From: Dichomitus squalens LYAD-421 SS1
Taxonomy: Eukaryota; Basidiomycota; Agaricomycetes; Polyporales; Polyporaceae
Reading direction: 5' to 3'
Length of the DNA: 64,000 nucleotides
NCBI RefSeq assembly: GCF_000275845.1
Contig: NW_006766887.1
Location: forward strand, 398,670-462,669
Below the pieces are notes generated by a model. That model had not been told where the DNA came from and made no database searches. It worked only from the letters and a program-made list of their open reading frames with translations. Within the stretch, counting starts at the first letter, position 1, and each line of letters opens with the position of its first letter. This document shows positions 58,709-64,000 of the stretch, one piece after another. The position numbers were made by a program, and so were the translations under genes.

Positions 58709-59356
58709 GTTGTTCAGGTTGGAAGACGAATGTAACCGGTGTTGTATCCTTAGGACTCGACGATAAGGAAGGATGCTGATTAGTTCCTTACACAAGTAGG
58801 TCACAGGAGGAGGCAAGATGTTGTGATGTCAGTACGTCGCGCATGAGGATCTGATATACATGTGCGAGGGGCTGACGGCCAGCCACGCCTACCAGCCACG
58901 CCTGCCAGCCACGATCAAGGCTGGGAGACACCGTAACGACATTCATGTCGCCATCTGTACTAATAAGTAGTCACATAAAGCCCACCGCATACCGCATTGG
59001 TGAAAGCAGTAGTACTCACTTGTCCTTGTCCTAGGGCCGTCACCTAGTAGACGCATACAGCATGGCGTCCGAGCCGTGCCGATGCATTGCAATCCAGCCT
59101 GTCCGAGGCTCTGATTTCGTCGGCTACTCTACACCTACCAATCTCTGAGTGATTTCAAGAAGTCGGCTGAGCTTCGGTGTACAATAGAGATTGGCACGCG
59201 CCAATGCCCATAAGTGTCATGCGAGCGAGAACTTGGAGCGAAGGAGACGTTGGGCGCTTGAAATTCCTTTCACGGCAGAAATGACGCAACGTTCCCACGC
59301 CTGCTGTCGGGCAGTCTCGGGAGGCTGGAAGCAAGGACAAAGCCCACGATACGGTA
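58709..59356. other. Intergenic between Ser-rich protein and MITE
   Basis: About 0.65 kb holding the 5' region of the Ser-rich membrane protein and a short tandem repeat at 58879-58913. No gene was recognised. Confidence 0.4.
58879..58913. repeat. 13-bp tandem repeat, about 2.6 copies
   Basis: CCAGCCACGCCTA is followed by CCAGCCACGCCTG and a partial third copy CCAGCCACG. The block is just upstream of the Ser-rich membrane protein gene. Confidence 0.7.
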
Positions 59357-59787
59357 CAGTCGAAACCCCCAGAACCCATAACCCTCTGGATAAGCCTCGA
59401 AGTATGGGTTATTGGAGGTTATGGGATAGGAGGAGTTTAGCGCCTAATACGCGCCCGGGATATGGTGCGTGGGCGTCAGAAGGGCGCTCGTCTATCAATG
59501 CCGGGATCGTTTCGTTATGTCGAGCCCATCCAGAAACGTCGGGATGTATGAAGCAATACATGAGTAATTCGGAAGCTTTCGTTGAAGCAGAACATGCCAC
59601 GATAAGGAGCTCAAGCCCGTCCAATGCTTAACCCTTCTGATTCATGGGTTATGCCGGCCCAAAGAGGTAAGGGTTATGGGTCATTGCAGGATTATGGGTG
59701 ATCCTCCCTATACTAGAATGCCCCGAACCTTATGGGTTATAAGGGGTTATGGATTATGAGAGGTATGGGTTATGAGGGTTTCCACTG
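59357..59787. mobile_element. Tc1/mariner (pogo/Fot1)-like MITE with TA target duplication
   Basis: The 431-bp element starts CAGTCGAAACCC after TA (59355-59356) and ends GGGTTTCCACTG before TA (59788-59789). The left end continues CCCAGAACCCATAACC, and the reverse complement of the right end reads CAGTGGAAACCCTCATAACC. This gives imperfect terminal inverted repeats of about 30 bp. The interior carries many copies of ATGGGTTAT or its complement close to both ends, as subterminal repeats. No transposase is encoded, so it is non-autonomous. The TA duplication and CAGT...ACTG termini are those of the Tc1/mariner superfamily. Confidence 0.8.
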
Positions 59788-60422
59788 TACGAACTTCGTT
59801 CTTGATACAGCGACGCCCGCCTGACGTTACCTTCTCTTAGGCAAGTTTCGGATGTAGAGTACACCCTGATGTACGTTATATCCGGCCACAGTATGTAGCA
59901 ACGCTCCTCGACCGTCGCGCAGAGGATTGCAGGGAACCAGCGATGTCTAATTCATATACAGAATAAAATTACATGATGCAGCAGATCCAAAGACGGAGAC
60001 AGAGACTGATGCGGAAGATGCAGAGGACAGCACGGTGCGGAGCATACGAACCTACTCAAAGCATGGAAGGAACCCAAAGTACAGATCAGACAGTGGTTCC
60101 AAAGGCTCGGGGGATGAAGGAACAGCAGCAGAGAGGATATGCGAAGAGGGGCAGGGTAAGAAGGGCAGATAGGTGAGAAAGAACAAAAAAGAGAAGAGAT
60201 GCTAAGATGACGTGCATGTATGTTACGTGCAGCACAAGAGACACATGACGGAGAGCGGGATAACGAGTGAAAGGAACGTGAACAAGTCGGGTGGCTTGCG
60301 GGCGATGAGGTGATAAGAGTGGAACGGCTGGGGTTCTATGGTTTCAAAGAAGAAGAAGGTGGAGCCATGAGATGAGAGGTGAGCGCAGAGGAACCTGATA
60401 GTGGAAACCAGACGGAGCAAGG
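59788..60422. other. Intergenic, no gene recognised
   Basis: About 0.63 kb between the MITE and the stop of the tail-anchored coiled-coil gene. Purine-rich around 59970-60200. No conserved coding frame was seen. Confidence 0.4.
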
Positions 60423-61622
60423 TCAACTCGGGAGGCGCTCGCCCCACACGAGCCGTTGTCGATGAGCACGGACGGCGCCACGAAGGGTGATGTATGCGAT
60501 CCACATGCATGCACAGAAGACCAGAGCGAAGATAGTGCGCTGCGAACAGGCCGCTCAGTGCCAAGTCTTCATGGGTGGCTTGGGGACGGAACTCTGACTT
60601 ACGACAAGGACCTTCCACCGCTTGCTGACAGGGGCCTGCTCTGTAAATATGATGGTACGGAGTCGCTGGGACACAGGGGTGTTGAGCCATTCAAGGGATG
60701 CCATGAGTTGTTGTGCCTGGGACCCCCGACGTCAGCGTAGGCGCTCGCGTAGCTGAAGCCGAAGGGGCTAACCTTGTCTCTTCCCCGATCGTAGACTTTG
60801 CGTATGTCGCGGATCTGGTGTCCTACTTCCGGAAGCTGTTCCTCAAGCTCAACAAGAACGGCGAGATCTTCTTCGAGCGAATCGGCGATGTGGGGCACTG
60901 TGTGAGTCAACGAGAAATCTGCTCGACCGCGCGTGTGCTGTAATAGTGTAAGCGTGCTGAACGGAACCAGTGATGGGGATAGCAAGGTACCTCGAGACCG
61001 GTGAAGACTTCTTGCAGCAGGTTCTCGATTGCACGGGAGTTACTGAGGTCGAGGGAGAGCTTGCTCTGTTATATAATGCCAGTGGTGGAGTTAGCTTCGG
61101 ATGTAGAGAGTGCATATGATTGTGGAGGACCGCCGGAGTTTGATATAGAGCTCCATTCGCAGGATGTACGGCATGATAGTCTAATTAGGAGTCTCTAAAT
61201 GCTGCGCGTTCGAACTCTCATGGCAGCCACAGCCCTATGGGAGAGACTACGCATGTGATTGCAGATGTTCTACAGGTGCCGAGAGTTTACGTGACGTCTC
61301 CATGCAGGACGAATGCAGGTTGCCCCAGGCGCCAGGTGCGGCAAGGTGGACCAGTGGGGCGGGTTATCGGAGGGCATGACTAACCTCGAGGTCCTTGATC
61401 TGTCGTTCATAGAGGGACGCACGCTTGGAAGCAGACTCAAGCGCTGAGCAGAGGTTCCTGAAGACAAGGTACATGGTATCAGGCTAGCCTACTAGCACCA
61501 AAGGGTAGCACGTACCGCGGCTCCCAGATAGGAACATCCTCTCTCTCTCGCAGGCTGCTGAGGTCACTGCTCTCATGGAGAGAGCGGGAAGGGGGATCGT
61601 CGTAGGTGGAAATGGACGACAT
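60423..61622 (-). CDS. Tail-anchored coiled-coil protein, unknown function
   Basis: Small exons join on the minus strand. Exon 1 (61516-61622) starts MSSISTYDDPPSRSLHESSD and ends VPIWEP. Exon 2 (61385-61457) gives NLCSALESASKRASLYERQI. After a roughly 320-nt intron come SKLSLDLSNSRAIENLLQEV and FTGLE. The next exon gives VPHIADSLEEDLAVLVELEE and QLPEVGHQIRDIRKVYDRGR. The next gives QQLMASLEWLNTPVSQRLRT, and the last has a membrane helix FALVFCACMWIAYITL followed by a basic tail RAHRQRLVWGERLPS, stop at 60423. The heptad-like middle and C-terminal helix suggest a tail-anchored protein with its bulk in the cytosol or nucleus. I do not recognise the family. The gene is divergent from the SnoaL-like gene. 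Confidence 0.6.
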
Positions 61623-61683
61623 GATGCGTGTGCGGGGCAGTCACCGTACGGCTAGCGCTAGGTAGGTGTAGGAAAAGTAATAG

Positions 61684-61780
61684 GTGAAAGAGGAGAGTAA
61701 GAGAAAGGTGGAAGAAAGGGGAAGAAACGAGAAGGGAGGCGAAGAGGAAGGCGGGGAGGAGGGACGGGAGGAGGGGGCGG
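61684..61780. repeat. Homopurine-rich tract (GA-rich on plus strand)
   Basis: About 97 bases that are almost entirely A and G on the plus strand (AGGAGAGTAAGAGAAAGG...GGGACGGGAGGAGGGGGCGG), with only scattered pyrimidines. On the minus strand it is a CT-rich tract 60-160 bases upstream of the coiled-coil gene's ATG, a common feature of fungal core promoters. Confidence 0.7.
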
Positions 61781-61946
61781 TAGACATGGGCTTGCTTTTA
61801 GAGCAAAGGCCACAGACGCCCGATTCATTCATTAACGAGCATGTACGTAAATCGAGATCCACCCTCGTGGGCCTCACACGTGCGCCTAAAGCCTATCCCT
61901 CCTGCCGAGTCGATCGCATGTGGCCACACCGTCTCCGACCCCGTTC

Positions 61947-62568
61947 ATGACATCCAAAGCACCTACCCGCGACCAACTCCTCGAGTCTGCTCAAGCTCTC
62001 TGCCATGCCTTCGCGTCCAAGTCCGACATAGACACCCTCCTCTCCCACTTCTCATCCACCCATCAGATTTCTGCTTTCGAGCACGGCCTGCCTCTCCTCG
62101 CGCCCTTCCTCGGCCGCCACTTCCACGGTCGGGCCGGCGCCACATCCGTTCCTACCTACTTCCAGCTCCTCCAGCAGTACCTCACCTACGACGACATGTC
62201 CTTCGGCACCTGGGTCGTCGACGCCGATGCCCAACGCGTCTCCGTCAAGGGTCGCGCAAAGTTCACCTGGACAGAGGGCGACGGCAAGGGCCAGTCCTGG
62301 GACGAGCAGTTCGCCTACATCCTCGACTTCGACCAGGACGCCAAGGTCACCGATTACCAGGTTTGGGCCGACTCGGGCGCGGCGTACCTGGCACGCCGCG
62401 GCGAGCTCAAGCAGCTGATCGAGGGCAGCGAGGTGCGTGTCTCTCCCTCGTCTGGGTCAACTGTTTGTATCTTCTCCCCAGAGCGCTAATGTTAAGGAAT
62501 TCTCCCCTGGCCAGACCCAAGCGTCCGTCAAGGCCGACGATCAGAGTGATCAGACAGTAGTCGAATGA
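61947..62568 (+). CDS. SnoaL/NTF2-like small protein
   Basis: Two exons join in phase: 61947-62432 and 62515-62568, giving 179 residues. ATG 61947 is chosen because upstream codons in frame are not ATG. The protein starts MTSKAPTRDQLLESAQALCH. It has the NTF2-like layout: N-terminal helices (residues 8-30), then LGRHFHGRAGATSVPTYFQL, LLQQYLTYDD, strands WVVDADAQRVSVKGRAKFTW, DEQFAYILDFDQDAKVTDYQ and VWADSGAAYLARRGEL. SnoaL-type proteins may be small-molecule isomerases or hydrolases or non-enzymatic; no clear catalytic residue set identifies a reaction here. The final exon is a short charged tail. The intron has a plausible GCTAAT branch site. Confidence 0.78.
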
Positions 62569-63640
62569 GCATGGCGTGAGTTCTAACGTAGCGTATGAAG
62601 TCGACTCGGATCTGTACTTGTAGCTATGGTTGCCAATGGGCTACAGAGCGTAATTGAGTTACCGGCCTCACGGTCAGTCGCCGGAGCAACGTGCACCAGA
62701 TTCGATCGACTTCGTGCCCGGAGCCGCTGATATGCGCGATCGGACCGTTCCCACACCTGATGAGACTTTATGCAAATGTCGTTCTCAGGAGAACGTGTCT
62801 GGTGCATGGCATGCCTGACACATCAAGGCTTTCTCAACCTTCGTTGACACCTGCGAGAGCAAAATCCTCTTCACCTGGGTCTTCTTTGATGTCCCGTCTG
62901 CGTTAGCAGAAAATAACATGTATATTTGACCGCTCATCAGTTGCGCTAACCATTTAGAAGCTAGCGCCATCCTCCTTAAAGGACGTCCGGTACGAGCCAG
63001 TGGCTGCTTCTCCGAACTTCTTCCGCCGGACTCCCATATTTTTTCTGAACGCCCAGGCGGTAAGATTCACTTCAATGTGTCGAACTTGTGGCCCACAGCG
63101 CTCCGTTCACCTGCAGGCCCTCGGACCAAGCTCTTGTCGTTTCTCACGATACTGCCAGGAAGCTGAGAGTCCGAGCAAATGCTTGGAACGTTGCCGAATG
63201 GGGGCAAGTAAAAGGTCCTCTCCACACAATGATCGCGAGCCCGAACTGTTGGAGTTTGCCGTCCGGCCATCGCCGAGTGACCAAATACATACAAATGGCA
63301 CATCGGTACTGCCAGCTCATCATGTACCTACCTGCTCTTTAGTCCGTATGGCGACGAGCCTCTTCGGTTTGTGTTTGAGGCCTGGGTGGGGCTTTGTTCT
63401 GTCTGGGCCTGGAGAGCCCTGAGTGCCAGTTTGGTGCCCTAAACCTCTTGTCTATGCGTCTCTCTCTCTCGCTCTTCCTTAACTCTATCATTTGCTCTCT
63501 GCACTTGCTACATCAGTAAAAACGAATTTCTACAGAGCCGCATGCCACGGCGATGTAGGCTACGTCAGCTCTATAGCACAGGGCGCTAGGTATGTAGACA
63601 TCTGTAGCGCTCAGTAGTCAGCTCGGTTTTTGGGACTGCC
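62569..63640. other. Intergenic, no gene recognised
   Basis: About 1.07 kb after the SnoaL-like gene. A 140-residue frame near 63000-63422 starts at a non-ATG codon and has no domain. CT-rich near 63440-63490. Confidence 0.4.
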
Positions 63641-64000
63641 TGTTGTGATCGGCAACCTGTCACAGCCAACGAGCTGTGCCACCAGATAAACAAAGACAAA
63701 GCTTACTGGTGATGGGGTTGGTGCTAAGGGGCGAAGCAACTCCAGGTGACACAGCAAGAGATGGTGTAAAGAAGTAGATTCCCTAGACTAGAAGGGGCAG
63801 TGAGAGGTAGGGCTGCTAGCTACCTACAGAGGAGATGGGTGATCGACGAGAAGATCAAGTCTGAGGTTCCCTGCCTCAGACCCCCTACTATTTATACAAT
63901 TACAACGGTGCACAGACCAGGTACCTATTTGTCCCTGCTTGGTCAGAGTCTGCTGACTCGTGTCCTGTCTCCTGACCTGTCACATGGTGTCCTCATGACT
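63641..64000 (+). mobile_element. Possible LTR, 5' end, cut by window edge
   Basis: The stretch starts TGTTGTGATCGGCAACC, with the 5'-TG expected of an LTR. It is richer in A/G and short direct words than its neighbours and contains a TATA-like CTATTTATACAAT near 63887. That lies far enough from the start to serve as the internal LTR promoter. The 3' end, CA terminus and target duplication would lie beyond the window. No gag or pol is visible here. Confidence 0.35.

Noticed and set aside
61190..61230. tRNA-like B-box word (GCGTTCGAACTC)
   Set aside because: No matching A box, no cloverleaf pairing and no acceptor stem could be drawn around it.
63000..63422. 140-codon plus frame after the SnoaL-like gene
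   Set aside because: Starts at a non-ATG codon, lacks any motif, and its Cys residues do not form a known pattern.
1..64000. CRISPR array, phage or bacterial operon features
   Set aside because: No regularly spaced repeats were seen, and pervasive spliceosomal introns show a eukaryotic nuclear genome.

Overview
The window is fungal nuclear DNA, most likely from a mushroom-forming basidiomycete (Agaricomycetes, perhaps Polyporales). This rests on dense genes on both strands, many short GT-AG introns of roughly 50-70 nt, GC-rich coding DNA, and the gene families present. No rRNA, tRNA or CRISPR array was found. Gene models were built by joining open frames across GT...AG boundaries with conserved domains as a guide. 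Boundaries given to the base were checked for phase; others are stated as spans.

Layout. 0-12.5 kb: the 3' end of a DUF2015-type gene, a small gag-like (UBN2-type) ORF, a sterol O-acyltransferase, a Yvc1-type TRP channel (minus), an F-box protein, and a frameshifted paralogue of the gag-like ORF. 12.7-17.1 kb: ERG4 sterol reductase (minus) divergent from MPE1, a cleavage/polyadenylation factor. 17.3-23 kb: two adjacent SNX-BAR sorting nexins, Vps5-like and Mvp1-like, both minus. 23.4-27.1 kb: an APSES/ankyrin cell-cycle transcription factor of the Mbp1/Res type, whose DNA-binding domain is split by a 767-nt intron. 27.5-29.8 kb: a decayed F-box/LRR-like/WD40 pseudogene. 30.4-35.3 kb: PRP4 (U4/U6 snRNP) divergent from a PMT4-type protein O-mannosyltransferase. 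36.6-40.8 kb: a PHD-TFIIS(M)-SPOC protein of the Bye1 type with an RGG-rich tail. 40.8-44.8 kb: a gene-poor gap. 44.8-50.5 kb: a 1,775-residue predicted protein joining a calponin-homology domain, a Cdc7/SepH-type septation kinase and a C1 zinc finger. 51.8-56.4 kb: two tandem secreted GH18 enzymes. 57-62.6 kb: a Ser-rich single-pass membrane protein, a Tc1/mariner-like MITE, a tail-anchored coiled-coil protein and a SnoaL/NTF2-like protein. The last 0.36 kb may be the start of an LTR.

Most genes are housekeeping and do not form an operon-like system. Functional echoes are the two sterol genes (esterification and the last ergosterol step), the two endosomal sorting nexins side by side, and the paired chitin-active-type enzymes. 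The most unusual items are the CH-kinase-C1 architecture, the pair of gag-like loci, the multiply disabled F-box/WD40 locus, the very long introns in the APSES and Bye1-like genes, and the 431-bp MITE.
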